Shown here one piece after another: positions 49,631 to 62,469 of a stretch of DNA of 64,000 bases. The position numbers were made by a program, and so were the translations under genes. The DNA is from Anthopleura xanthogrammica (Eukaryota > Cnidaria > Anthozoa > Actiniaria > Actiniidae): the NCBI GenBank assembly GCA_964019055.1, contig OZ025206.1, positions 8,437,617 through 8,501,616 of the forward strand, in the 5' to 3' direction. The notes under the pieces are model-generated. The model did not search any database. It had not been told where the DNA came from and saw only the letters and a list, made by a program, of their open reading frames with translations. Each line of letters begins with the position of its first letter. The first letter of the stretch is position 1.

Positions 49631-52263
49631 TCATGAAAATACCTCTTGAGATAAAAACACGACTTTTTGGCGAAAAAAAATTCGGTTTTGACTGAGTAAA
49701 GGTGCTTTTTGGTCAAAAAAGCTGTTTTTTGCTGACCAAATTGGAAATTTGCTGAGAATTTTCTTTTGCTCGAAACACGACGTTTTCACTGCTAAACGCA
49801 AGTTTTGGCCGGGAAAAGCACATTTTGGGTGTCCAAAACACTGTTTTGCTGGAAAAAAAAGCTTTTTAGCCCAAAAAACTGAAAAATGGCCATTTTGGCT
49901 CTCAAAACCAGGTTTTTCGCTTACGGCGTCACCTGTTTGCTGAAACCCCCACTTTTTGCTCATGAAAATACCTCTTGAGATAAAAACACGACTTTTTGGC
50001 GAAAAAAAATTCGGTTTTGACTGAGTAAAGGTGCTTTTTGGTCAAAAAAGCTGTTTTTTGCTGACCAAATTGGAAATTTGCTGAGAATTTTCTTTTGCTC
50101 GAAACACGACGTTTTCACTGCTAAACGCAAGTTTTGGCCGGGAAAAGCACGTTTTGGGTGTCCAAAACACTGTTTTGCTGGAAAAAAAAGCTTTTTAGCC
50201 CAAAAAACTGAAAAATGGCCATTTTGGCTCTCAAAACCAGGTTTTTCGCTTACGGCGTCACCTGTTTGCTGAAACCCCCACTTTTTGCTCATGAAAATAC
50301 CTCTTGAGATAAAAACACGACTTTTTGGCGAAAAAAAATTCGGTTTTGACTGAGTAAAGGTGCTTTTTGGTCAAAAAAGCTGTTTTTTGCTGACCAAATT
50401 GAAAATTTGCTGAGAATTTTCTTTTGCTCGAAACACAACGTTTTCACTGCTAAACGCAAGTTTTGGCCGGGAAAAGCACGTTTTGGGTGTCCAAAACACT
50501 GTTTTGCTGGAAAAAAAAGCTTTTTAGCCCAAAAAACTGAAAAATGGCCATTTTGGCTCTCAAAACCAGGTTTTTCGCTTACGGCGTCACCTGTTTGCTG
50601 AAACCCCCACTTTCTGCTCATGAAAATGCCTCTTGAGATAAAAACACGACTTTTTGGCGAAAAAAAATTCGGTTTTGACTGAGTAAAGGTGCTTTTTGGT
50701 CAAAAAAGCTGTTTTTTGCTGACCAAATTGGAAATTTGCTGAGAATTTTCTTTTGCTCGAAACACGACGTTTTCACTGCTAAACGCAAGTTTTGGCCGGG
50801 AAAAGCACATTTTGGGTGTCCAAAACACTGTTTTGCTGGAAAAAAAAGCTTTTTAGCCCAAAAAAACTGAAAAATGGCCATTTTGGCTCTCAAAACCAGG
50901 TTTTTCGCTTACGGCGTCACCTGTTTGCTGAAACCCCCACTTTTTGCTCATGAAAATACCTCTTGAGATAAAAACACGACTTTTTGGCGAAAAAAAATTC
51001 GGTTTTGACTGAGTAAAGGTGCTTTTTGGTCAAAAAAGCTGTTTTTTGCTGACCAAATTGGAAATTTGCTGAGAATTTTCTTTTGCTCGAAACACGACGT
51101 TTTCACTGCTAAACGCAAGTTTTGGCCGGGAAAAGCACATTTTGGGTGTCCAAAACACTGTTTTGCTGGAAAAAAAAGCTTTTTAGCCCAAAAAACTGAA
51201 AAATGGCCATTTTGGCTCTCAAAACCAGGTTTTTCGCTTACGGCGTCACCTGTTTGCTGAAACCCCCACTTTTTGCTCATGAAAATACCTCTTGAGATAA
51301 AAACACGACTTTTTGGCGAAAAAAAATTCGGTTTTGACTGAGTAAAGGTGCTTTTTGGTCAAAAAAGCTGTTTTTTGCTGACCAAATTGGAAATTTGCTG
51401 AGAATTTTCTTTTGCTCGAAACACGACGTTTTCACTGCTAAACGCAAGTTTTGGCCGGGAAAAGCACGTTTTGGGTGTCCAAAACACTGTTTTGCTGGAA
51501 AAAAAAGCTTTTTAGCCCAAAAAACTGAAAAATGGCCATTTTGGCTCTCAAAACCAGGTTTTTCGCTTACGGCGTCACCTGTTTGCTGAAACCCCCACTT
51601 TTTGCTCATGAAAATACCTCTTGAGATAAAAACACGACTTTTTGGCGAAAAAAAATTCGGTTTTGACTGAGTAAAGGTGCTTTTTGGTCAAAAAAGCTGT
51701 TTTTTGCTGACCAAATTGAAAATTTGCTGAGAATTTTCTTTTGCTCGAAACACAACGTTTTCACTGCTAAACGCAAGTTTTGGCCGGGAAAAGCACGTTT
51801 TGGGTGTCCAAAACACTGTTTTGCTGGAAAAAAAAGCTTTTTAGCCCAAAAAACTGAAAAATGGCCATTTTGGCTCTCAAAACCAGGTTTTTCGCTTACG
51901 GCGTCACCTGTTTGCTGAAACCCCCACTTTCTGCTCATGAAAATGCCTCTTGAGATAAAAACACGACTTTTTGGCGAAAAAAAATTCGGTTTTGACTGAG
52001 TAAAGGTGCTTTTTGGTCAAAAAAGCTGTTTTTTGCTGACCAAATTGGAAATTTGCTGAGAATTTTCTTTTGCTCGAAACACGACGTTTTCACTGCTAAA
52101 CGCAAGTTTTGGCCGCGAAAAGCACATTTTGGGTGTCCAAAACACTGTTTTGCTGGAAAAAAAGGCTTTTTAGCCCAAAAAACTGAAAAATGGCCATTTT
52201 GGCTCTCAAAACCAGGTTTTTCGCTTACGGCGTCACCTGTTTGCTGAAACCCCCACTTTCTGC
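49631..52263. repeat. Four-monomer higher-order repeat, 1317 + 1316 bp
   Basis: Blocks 49631-50947 and 50948-52263 are tandem copies. The second monomer of each has GCACGTTTTGGG. The third of each has AAATTGAAAATTTGC, AAACACAACG and CACTTTCTGCTC. The fourth of each begins with AAAATGCCTCTTG. The first block has an extra A in its last monomer, which accounts for the 1 bp length difference. Confidence 0.88.
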
Positions 52264-54237
52264 TCATGAAAATACCTCTTGAGATAAAAACACGACTTTT
52301 TGGCGAAAAAAAATTCGGTTTTGACTGAGTAAAGGTGCTTTTTGGTCAAAAAAGCTGTTTTTTGCTGACCAAATTGGAAATTTGCTGAGAATTTTCTTTT
52401 GCTCGAAACACGACGTTTTCACTGCTAAACGCAAGTTTTGGCCGGGAAAAGCACGTTTTGGGTGTCCAAAACACTGTTTTGCTGGAAAAAAAAGCTTTTT
52501 AGCCCAAAAAACTGAAAAATGGCCATTTTGGCTCTCAAAACCAGGTTTTTCGCATACGGCGTCACCTGTTTGCTGAAACTCCCACTTTCTTCTCATGAAA
52601 ATACCTCTTGAGATAAAAACACGACTTTTTGGCGAACAAAAAATCGGTTTTGACTGAGTAAAGGTGCTTTTTGGTCAAAAAAGCTGTTTTTTGCTGACCA
52701 AATTGGAAATTTGCTGAGAATTTTCTTTTGCTCGAAACACGACGTTTTCACTGCTAAACGCAAGTTTTGGCCGGGAAAAGCACATTTTGGGTGTCCAAAA
52801 CACTGTTTTGCTGGAAAAAAAAGCTTTTTAGCCCAAAAAACTGAAAAATGGCCATTTTGGCTCTCAAAACCAGGTTTTTCGCTTACGGCGTCACCTGTTT
52901 GCTGAAACCCCCACTTTTTGCTCATGAAAATACCTCTTGAGATAAAAACACGACTTTTTGGCGAAAAAAAATTCGGTTTTGACTGAGTAAAGGTGCTTTT
53001 TGGTCAAAAGAGCTGTTTTTTGCTGACCAAATTGGAAATTTGCTGAGAATTTTCTTTTGCTCGAAACACGACGTTTTCACTGCTAAACGCAAGTTTTGGC
53101 CGGGAAAAGCACGTTTTGGGTGTCCAAAACACTGTTTTGCTGGAAAAAAAAGCTTTTTAGCCCAAAAAACTGAAAAATGGCCATTTTGGCTCTCAAAACC
53201 AGGTTTTTCGCTTACGGCGTCACCTGTTTGCTGAAACCCCCACTTTTTGCTCATGAAAATACCTCTTGAGATAAAAACACGACTTTTTGGCGAAAAAAAA
53301 TTCGGTTTTGACTGAGTAAAGGTGCTTTTTGGTCAAAAAAGCTGTTTTTTGCTGACCAAATTGGAAATTTGCTGAGAATTTTCTTTTGCTCGAAACACGA
53401 CGTTTTCACTGCTAAACGCAAGTTTTGGCCGGGAAAAGCACGTTTTGGGTGTCCAAAACACTGTTTTGCTGGAAAAAAAAGCTTTTTAGCCCAAAAAACT
53501 GAAAAATGGCCATTTTGGCTCTCAAAACCAGGTTTTTCGCATACGGCGTCACCTGTTTGCTGAAACTCCCACTTTCTTCTCATGAAAATACCTCTTGAGA
53601 TAAAAACACGACTTTTTGGCGAACAAAAAATCGGTTTTGACTGAGTAAAGGTGCTTTTTGGTCAAAAAAGCTGTTTTTTGCTGACCAAATTGGAAATTTG
53701 CTGAGAATTTTCTTTTGCTCGAAACACGACGTTTTCACTGCTAAACGCAAGTTTTGGCCGGGAAAAGCACATTTTGGGTGTCCAAAACACTGTTTTGCTG
53801 GAAAAAAAAGCTTTTTAGCCCAAAAAACTGAAAAATGGCCATTTTGGCTCTCAAAACCAGGTTTTTCGCTTACGGCGTCACCTGTTTGCTGAAACCCCCA
53901 CTTTTTGCTCATGAAAATACCTCTTGAGATAAAAACACGACTTTTTGGCGAAAAAAAATTCGGTTTTGACTGAGTAAAGGTGCTTTTTGGTCAAAAAAGC
54001 TGTTTTTTGCTGACCAAATTGGAAATTTGCTGAGAATTTTCTTTTGCTCGAAACACGACGTTTTCACTGCTAAACGCAAGTTTTGGCCGGGAAAAGCACG
54101 TTTTGGGTGTCCAAAACACTGTTTTGCTGGAAAAAAAAGCTTTTTAGCCCAAAAAACTGAAAAATGGCCATTTTGGCTCTCAAAACCAGGTTTTTCGCTT
54201 ACGGCGTCACCTGTTTGCTGAAACCCCCACTTTTTGC
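52264..54237. repeat. Three-monomer higher-order repeat, 2 x 987 bp
   Basis: Blocks 52264-53250 and 53251-54237 are tandem copies. The first monomer of each has TTTCGCATACGG and GAAACTCCCACTTTCTTCTC. The second has GGCGAACAAAAAATCGG. The third has GCACGTTTTGGG. One private change, GGTCAAAAGAGC near 53007, is found only in the first block. Confidence 0.9.
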
Positions 54238-56212
54238 TCATGAAAATACCTCTTGAGATAAAAACACGACTTTTTGGCGAAAAAAAATTCGGTTTTGACT
54301 GAGTAAAGGTGCTTTTTGGTCAAAAAAGCTGTTTTTTGCTGACCAAATTGGAAATTTGCTGAGAATTTTCTTTTGCTCGAAACACGACGTTTTCACTGCT
54401 AAACGCAAGTTTTGGCCGGGAAAAGCACGTTTTGGGTGTCCAAAACACTGTTTTGCTGGAAAAAAAAGCTTTTTAGCCCAAAAAACTGAAAAATGGCCAT
54501 TTTGGCTCTCAAAACCAGGTTTTTCGCTTACGGCGTCACCTGTTTGCTGAAACCCCCACTTTTTGCTCATGAAAATACCTCTTGAGATAAAAACACGACT
54601 TTTTGGCGAAAAACAAATTCGGTTTTGACTGAGTAAAGGTGCTTTTTGGTCAAAAAAGCTGTTTTTTGCTGACCAAATTGGAAATTTGCTGAGAATTTTC
54701 TTTTGCTCGAAACACGACGTTTTCACTGCTAAACGCAAGTTTTGGCCGGGAAAAGCACATTTTGGGTGTCCAAAACACTGTTTTGCTGGAAAAAAAAGCT
54801 TTTTAGCCCAAAAAACTGAAAAATGGCCATTTTGGCTCTCAAAACCAGGTTTTTCGCTTACGGCGTCACCTGTTTGCTGAAACCCCCACTTTTTGCTCAT
54901 GAAAATACCTCTTGAGATAAAAACACGACTTTTTGGCGAAAACAAATTCGGTTTTGACTGAGTAAAGGTGCTTTTTGGTCAAAAAAGCTGTTTTTTGCTG
55001 ACCAAATTGGAAATTTGCTGAGAATTTTCTTTTGCTCGAAACACGGCGTTTTCACTGCTAAACGCAAGTTTTGGCCGGGAAAAGCACGTTTTGGGTGTCC
55101 AAAACACTGTTTTGCTGGAAAAAAAAGCTTTTTAGCCCAAAAAACTGAAAAATGGCCATTTTGGCTCTCAAAACCAGGTTTTTCGCTTACGGCGTCACCT
55201 GTTTGCTGAAACCCCCACTTTTTGCTCATGAAAATACCTCTTGAGATAAAAACACGACTTTTTGGCGAAAAAAAATTCGGTTTTGACTGAGTAAAGGTGC
55301 TTTTTGGTCAAAAAAGCTGTTTTTTGCTGACCAAATTGGAAATTTGCTGAGAATTTTCTTTTGCTCGAAACACGACGTTTTCACTGCTAAACGCAAGTTT
55401 TGGCCGGGAAAAGCACGTTTTGGGTGTCCAAAACACTGTTTTGCTGGGAAAAAAAGCTTTTTAGCCCAAAAAACTGAAAAATGGCCATTTTGGCTCTCAA
55501 AACCAGGTTTTTCGCTTACGGCGTCACCTGTTTGCTGAAACCCCCACTTTTTGCTCATGAAAATACCTCTTGAGATAAAAACACGACTTTTTGGCGAAAA
55601 AAAATTCGGTTTTGACTGAGTAAAGGTGCTTTTTGGTCAAAAAAGCTGTTTTTTGCTGACCAAATTGGAAATTTGCTGAGAATTTTCTTTTGCTCGAAAC
55701 ACGACGTTTTCACTGCTAAACGCAAGTTTTGGCCGGGAAAAGCACATTTTGGGTGTCCAAAACACTGTTTTGCTGGAAAAAAAAGCTTTTTAGCCCAAAA
55801 AACTGAAAAATGGCCATTTTGGCTCTCAAAACCAGGTTTTTCGCTTACGGCGTCACCTGTTTGCTGAAACCCCCACTTTTTGCTCATGAAAATACCTCTT
55901 GAGATAAAAACACGACTTTTTGGCGAAAAAAAATTCGGTTTTGACTGAGTAAAGGTGCTTTTTGGTCAAAAAAGCTGTTTTTTGCTGACCAAATTGGAAA
56001 TTTGCTGAGAATTTTCTTTTGCTCGAAATACGACGTTTTCACTGCTAAACGCAAGTTTTGGCCGGGAAAAGCACATTTTGGGTGTCCAAAACACTGTTTT
56101 GCTGGAAAAAAAAGCTTTTTAGCCCAAAAAACTGAAAAATGGCCATTTTGGCTCTCAAAACCAGGTTTTTCGCTTACGGCGTCACCTGTTTGCTGAAACC
56201 CCCACTTTTTGC

Positions 56213-59176
56213 TCATGAAAATACCTCTTGAGATAAAAACACGACTTTTTGGCGAAAACAAATTCGGTTTTGACTGAGTAAAGGTGCTTTTTGGTCAAAA
56301 AAGCTGTTTTTTGCTGACCAAATTGGAAATTTGCTGAGAATTTTCTTTTGCTCGAAACACGGCGTTTTCACTGCTAAACGCAAGTTTTGGCCGGCAAAAG
56401 CACGTTTTGGGTGTCCAAAACACTGTTTTGCTGGAAAAAAAAGCTTTTTAGCCCAAAAAACTGAAAAATGGCCATTTTGGCTCTCAAAACCAGGTTTTTC
56501 GCTTACGGCGTCACCTGTTTGCTGAAACCCCCACTTTTTGCTCATGAAAATACCTCTTGAGATAAAAACACGACTTTTTGGCGAAAAAAAATTCGGTTTT
56601 GACTGAGTAAAGGTGCTTTTTGGTCAAAAAAGCTGTTTTTTGCTGACCAAATTGGAAATTTGCTGATAATTTTCTTTTGCTCGAAACACGACGTTTTCAC
56701 TGCTAAACGCAAGTTTTGGCCGGGAAAAGCACGTTTTGGGTGTCCAAAACACTGTTTTGCTGGAAAAAAAAGCTTTTTAGCCCAAAAAACTGAAAAATGG
56801 CCATTTTGGCTCTCAAAACCAGGTTTTTCGCTTACGGCGTCACCTGTTTGCTGAAACCCCCACTTTTTGCTCATGAAAATACCTCTTGAGATAAAAACAC
56901 GACTTTTTGGCGAAAAAAAATTCGGTTTTGACTGAGTAAAGGTGCTTTTTGGTCAAAAAAGCTGTTTTTTGCTGACCAAATTGGAAATTTGCTGAGAATT
57001 TTCTTTTGCTCGAAACACGACGTTTTCACTGCTAAACGCAAGTTTTGGCCGGGAAAAGCACGTTTTGGGTGTCCAAAACACTGTTTTGCTGGAAAAAAAG
57101 GTTTTTAGCCCAAAAAACTGAAAAATGGCCATTTTGGCTCTCAAAACCAGGTTTTTCGCTTATGGCGTCACCTGTTTGCTGAAACCCCCACTTTTTGCTC
57201 ATGAAAATACCTCTTGAGATAAAAACACGACTTTTTGGCGAAAAACAAATTCGGTTTTGACTGAGTAAAGGTGCTTTTTGGTCAAAAAAGCTGTTTTTTG
57301 CTGACCAAATTGGAAATTTGCTGAGAATTTTCTTTTGCTCGAAACACGGCGTTTTCACTGCTAAACGCAAGTTTTGGCCGGGAAAAGCACATTTTGGGTG
57401 TCCAAAACACTGTTTTCCTGGAAAAAAAAGCTTTTTAGCCCAAAAAACTGAAAAATGGCCATTTTGGCTCTCAAAACCAGGTTTTTCGCTTACGGCGTCA
57501 CCTGTTTGCTGAAACCCCCACTTTTTGCTCATGAAAATACCTCTTGAGATAAAAACACGACTTTTTGGCGAAAACAAATTCGGTTTTGACTGAGTAAAGG
57601 TGCTTTTTGGTCAAAAAAGCTGTTTTTTGCTGACCAAATTGGAAATTTGCTGAGAATTTTCTTTTGCTCGAAACACGGCGTTTTCACTGCTAAACGCAAG
57701 TTTTGGCCGGGAAAAGCACGTTTTGGGTGTCCAAAACACTGTTTTGCTGGAAAAAAAAGCTTTTTAGCCCAAAAAACTGAAAAATGGCCATTTTGGCTCT
57801 CAAAACCAGGTTTTTCGCTTACGGCGTCACCTGTTTGCTGAAACCCCCACTTTTTGCTCATGAAAATACCTCTTGAGATAAAAACACGACTTTTTGGCGA
57901 AAAAAAATTCGGTTTTGACTGAGTAAAGGTGCTTTTTGGTCAAAAAAGCTGTTTTTTGCTGACCAAATTGGAAATTTGCTGAGAATTTTCTTTTGCTCGA
58001 AACACGACGTTTTCACTGCTAAACGCAAGTTTTGGCCGGGAAAAGCACGTTTTGGGTGTCCAAAACACTGTTTTGCTGGGGAAAAAAGCTTTTTAGCCCA
58101 AAAAACTGAAAAATGGCCATTTTGGCTCTCAAAACCAGGTTTTTCGCTTACGGCGTCACCTGTTTGCTGAAACCCCCACTTTTTGCTCATGAAAATACCT
58201 CTTGAGATAAAAACACGACTTTTTGGCGAAAAAAAATTCGGTTTTGACTGAGTAAAGGTGCTTTTTGGTCAAAAAAGCTGTTTTTTGCTGACCAAATTGG
58301 AAATTTGCTGAGAATTTTCTTTTGCTCGAAACACGACGTTTTCACTGCTAAACGCAAGTTTTGGCCGGGAAAAGCACATTTTGGGTGTCCAAAACACTGT
58401 TTTGCTGGAAAAAAAAGCTTTTTAGCCCAAAAAACTGAAAAATGGCCATTTTGGCTCTCAAAACCAGGTTTTTCGCTTACGGCGTCACCTGTTTGCTGAA
58501 ACCCCCACTTTTTGCTCATGAAAATACCTCTTGAGATAAAAACACGACTTTTTGGCGAAAAAAAATTCGGTTTTGACTGAGTAAAGGTGCTTTTTGGTCA
58601 AAAAAGCTGTTTTTTGCTGACCAAATTGGAAATTTGCTGAGAATTTTCTTTTGCTCGAAACACGGCGTTTTCACTGCTAAACGCAAGTTTTGGCCGGGAA
58701 AAGCACGTTTTGGGTGTCCAAAACACTGTTTTGCTGGAAAAAAAAGCTTTTTAGCCCAAAAAACTGAAAAATGGCCATTTTGGCTCTCAAAACCAGGTTT
58801 TTCGCTTACGGCGTCACCTGTTTGCTGAAACCCCCACTTTTTGCTCATGAAAATACCTCTTGAGATAAAAACACGACTTTTTGGCGAAAAAAAATTCGGT
58901 TTTGACTGAGTAAAGGTGCTTTTTGGTCAAAAAAGCTGTTTTTTGCTGACCAAATTGGAAATTTGCTGATAATTTTCTTTTGCTCGAAACACGACGTTTT
59001 CACTGCTAAACGCAAGTTTTGGCCGGGAAAAGCACGTTTTGGGTGTCCAAAACACTGTTTTGCTGGAAAAAAAAGCTTTTTAGCCCAAAAAACTGAAAAA
59101 TGGCCATTTTGGCTCTCAAAACCAGGTTTTTCGCTTACGGCGTCACCTGTTTGCTGAAACCCCCACTTTTTGCTCA
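56213..59176. repeat. Seven-monomer offset duplication (2303 bp)
   Basis: Monomers at 56213 and 58516 share AAACACGGCG with GCACGTTTTGGG. The next monomers, at 56542 and 58845, share TTGCTGATAATTTTC, a change seen nowhere else in the window. The offset is 2303 bp, or seven monomers. Other CACGGCG copies lie at 54897, 57199 and 57529, so this variant has also been spread by smaller steps. Confidence 0.7.
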
Positions 59177-59502
59177 TGAAAATACCTCTTGAGATAAAAA
59201 CACGACTTTTTGGCGAAAAAAAATTCGGTTTTGACTGAGTAAAGGTGCTTTTTGGTCAAATAAGCTGTTTTTTGCTGACCAAATTGGAAATTTGCTGAGA
59301 ATTTTCTTTTGCTCGAAACACGACGTTTTCACTGCTAAACGCAAGTTTTGGCCGGGAAAAGCACGTTTTGGGTGTCCAAAACACTGTTTTGCTGGGAAAA
59401 AAAGCTTTTTAGCCCAAAAAACTGAAAAATGGCCATTTTGGCTCTCAAAACCAGGTTTTTCGCTTACGGCGTCACCTGTTTGCTGAAACCCCCACTTTTT
59501 GC

Positions 59503-62469
59503 TCATGAAAATACCTCTTGAGATAAAAACACGACTTTTTGGCGAAAAAAAATTCGGTTTTGACTAAGTAAAGGTGCTTTTTGGTCAAAAAAGCTGTTTT
59601 TTGCTGACCAAATTGGAAATTTGCTGAGATTTTTCTTTTGCTCAAAACACGACGTTTTCACTGCTAAACGCAAGTTTTGGCCGGGAAAAGCACATTTTGG
59701 GTGTCCAAAACACTGTTTTGCTGGAAAAAAAAGCTTTTTAGCCCAAAAAACTGAAAAATGGCCATTTTGGCTCTCAAAACCAGGTTTTTCGCTTACGGCG
59801 TCACCTGTTTGCTGAAACCCCCACTTTTTGCTCATGAAAATACCTCTTGAGATAAAAACACGACTTTTTGGCGAAAAACAAATTCGGTTTTGACTGAGTA
59901 AAGGTGCTTTTTGGTCAAAAAAGCTGTTTTTTGCTGACCAAATTGGAAATTTGCTGAGAATTTTCTTTTGCTCGAAACACGACGTTTTCACTGCTAAACG
60001 CAAGTTTCGGCCGGGAAAAGCACATTTTGGGTGTCCAAAACACTGTTTTGCTGGAAAAAAAAGCTTTTTAGCCCAAAAAACTGAGAAATGGCCATTTTGG
60101 CTCTCAAAACCAGGTTTTTCGCTTACGGCGTCACCTGTTTGCTGAAACCCCCACTTTTTGCTCATGAAAATACCTCTTGAGATAAAAACACGACTTTTTG
60201 GCGAAAAAAAAATTCGGTTTTGACTGAGTAAAGGTGCTTTTTGGTCAAAAAAGCTGTTTTTTGCTGACCAAATTGGAAATTTGCTGAGAATTTTCTTTTG
60301 CTCGAAACACGACGTTTTCACTGCTAAACGCAAGTTTTGGCCGGGAAAAGCACATTTTGGGTGTCCAAAACACTGTTTTGCTGGAAAAAAAAGCTTTTTA
60401 GCCCAAAAAACTGAAAAATGGCCATTTTGGCTCTCAAAACCAGGTTTTTCGCTTACGGCGTCACCTGTTTGCTGAAACCCCCACTTTTTGCTCATGAAAA
60501 TACCTCTTGAGATAAAAACACGACTTTTTGGCGAAAAAAAATTCGGTTTTCACTGAGTAAAGGTGCTTTTTGGTCAAAAAAGCTGTTTTTTGCTGACCAA
60601 ATTGGAAATTTGCTGAGAATTTTCTTTTGCTCGAAACACGACGTTTTCACTGCTAAACGCAAGTTTTGGCCGGGAAAAGCACATTTTGGGTGTCCAAAAC
60701 ACTGTTTTGCTGGAAAAAAAAGCTTTTTAGCCCAAAAAACTGAGAAATGGCCATTTTGGCTCTCAAAACCAGGTTTTTCGCTTACGGCGTCACCTGTTTG
60801 CTGAAACCCCCACTTTTTGCTCATGAAAATACCTCTTGAGATAAAAACACGACTTTTTGGCGAAAAAAAAATTCGGTTTTGACTGAGTAAAGGTGCTTTT
60901 TGGTCAAAAAAGCTGTTTTTTGCTGACCAAATTGGAAATTTGCTGAGAATTTTCTTTTGCTCGAAACACGACGTTTTCACTGCTAAACGCAAGTTTTGGC
61001 CGGGAAAAGCACATTTTGGGTGTCCAAAACACTTTTTTGCTGGAAAAAAAAGCTTTTTAGCCCAAAAAACTGAAAAATGGCCATTTTGGCTCTCAAAACC
61101 AGGTTTTTCGCTTACGGCGTCACCTGTTTGCTGAAACCCCCACTTTTTGCTCATGAAAATACCTCTTGAGATAAAAACACGACTTTTTGGCGAAAAAAAA
61201 TTCGGTTTTCACTGAGTAAAGGTGCTTTTTGGTCAAAAAAGCTGTTTTTTGCTGACCAAATTGGAAATTTGCTGAGAATTTTCTTTTGCTCGAAACACGA
61301 CGTTTTCACTGCTAAACGCAAGTTTTGGCCGGGAAAAGCACGTTTTGGGTGTCCAAAACACTGTTTTGCTGGGAAAAAAAGCTTTTTAGCCCAAAAAACT
61401 GAAAAATGGCCATTTTGGCTCTCAAAACCAGGTTTTTCGCTTACGGCGTCACCTGTTTGCTGAAACCCCCACTTTTTGCTCATGAAAATACCTCTTGAGA
61501 TAAAAACACGACTTTTTGGCGAAAAAAAATTCGGTTTTGACTAAGTAAAGGTGCTTTTTGGTCAAAAAAGCTGTTTTTTGCTGACCAAATTGGAAATTTG
61601 CTGAGATTTTTCTTTTGCTCAAAACACGACGTTTTCACTGCTAAACGCAAGTTTTGGCCGGGAAAAGCACATTTTGGGTGTCCAAAACACTGTTTTGCTG
61701 GAAAAAAAAGCTTTTTAGCCCAAAAAACTGAAAAATGGCCATTTTGGCTCTCAAAACCAGGTTTTTCGCTTACGGCGTCACCTGTTTGCTGAAACCCCCA
61801 CTTTTTGCTCATGAAAATACCTCTTGAGATAAAAACACGACTTTTTGGCGAAAAACAAATTCGGTTTTGACTGAGTAAAGGTGCTTTTTGGTCAAAAAAG
61901 CTGTTTTTTGCTGACCAAATTGGAAATTTGCTGAGAATTTTCTTTTGCTCGAAACACGACGTTTTCACTGCTAAACGCAAGTTTTGGCCGGGAAAAGCAC
62001 ATTTTGGGTGTCCAAAACACTGTTTTGCTGGAAAAAAAAGCTTTTTAGCCCAAAAAACTGAGAAATGGCCATTTTGGCTCTCAAAACCAGGTTTTTCGCT
62101 TACGGCGTCACCTGTTTGCTGAAACCCCCACTTTTTGCTCATGAAAATACCTCTTGAGATAAAAACACGACTTTTTGGCGAAAAAAAAATTCGGTTTTGA
62201 CTGAGTAAAGGTGCTTTTTGGTCAAAAAAGCTGTTTTTTGCTGACCAAATTGGAAATTTGCTGAGAATTTTCTTTTGCTCGAAACACGACGTTTTCACTG
62301 CTAAACGCAAGTTTTGGCCGGGAAAAGCACATTTTGGGTGTCCAAAACACTGTTTTGCTGGAAAAAAAAGCTTTTTAGCCCAAAAAACTGAAAAATGGCC
62401 ATTTTGGCTCTCAAAACCAGGTTTTTCGCTTACGGCGTCACCTGTTTGCTGAAACCCCCACTTTTTGCT
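59503..62469. repeat. Six-monomer offset duplication (1977 bp)
   Basis: Monomers at 59503 and 61480 share TTTTGACTAAGTAAAGG, GAGATTTTTC and GCTCAAAACACGACG. The following ones at 59833 and 61810 share GAAAAACAAATTCGG and CTGAGAAATGG. The third pair, 60163 and 62140, shares the nine-A run. Similarity of the offset copies stops after three monomers, because 60492 carries TTTTCACTGAG and 62470 does not. Confidence 0.78.
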
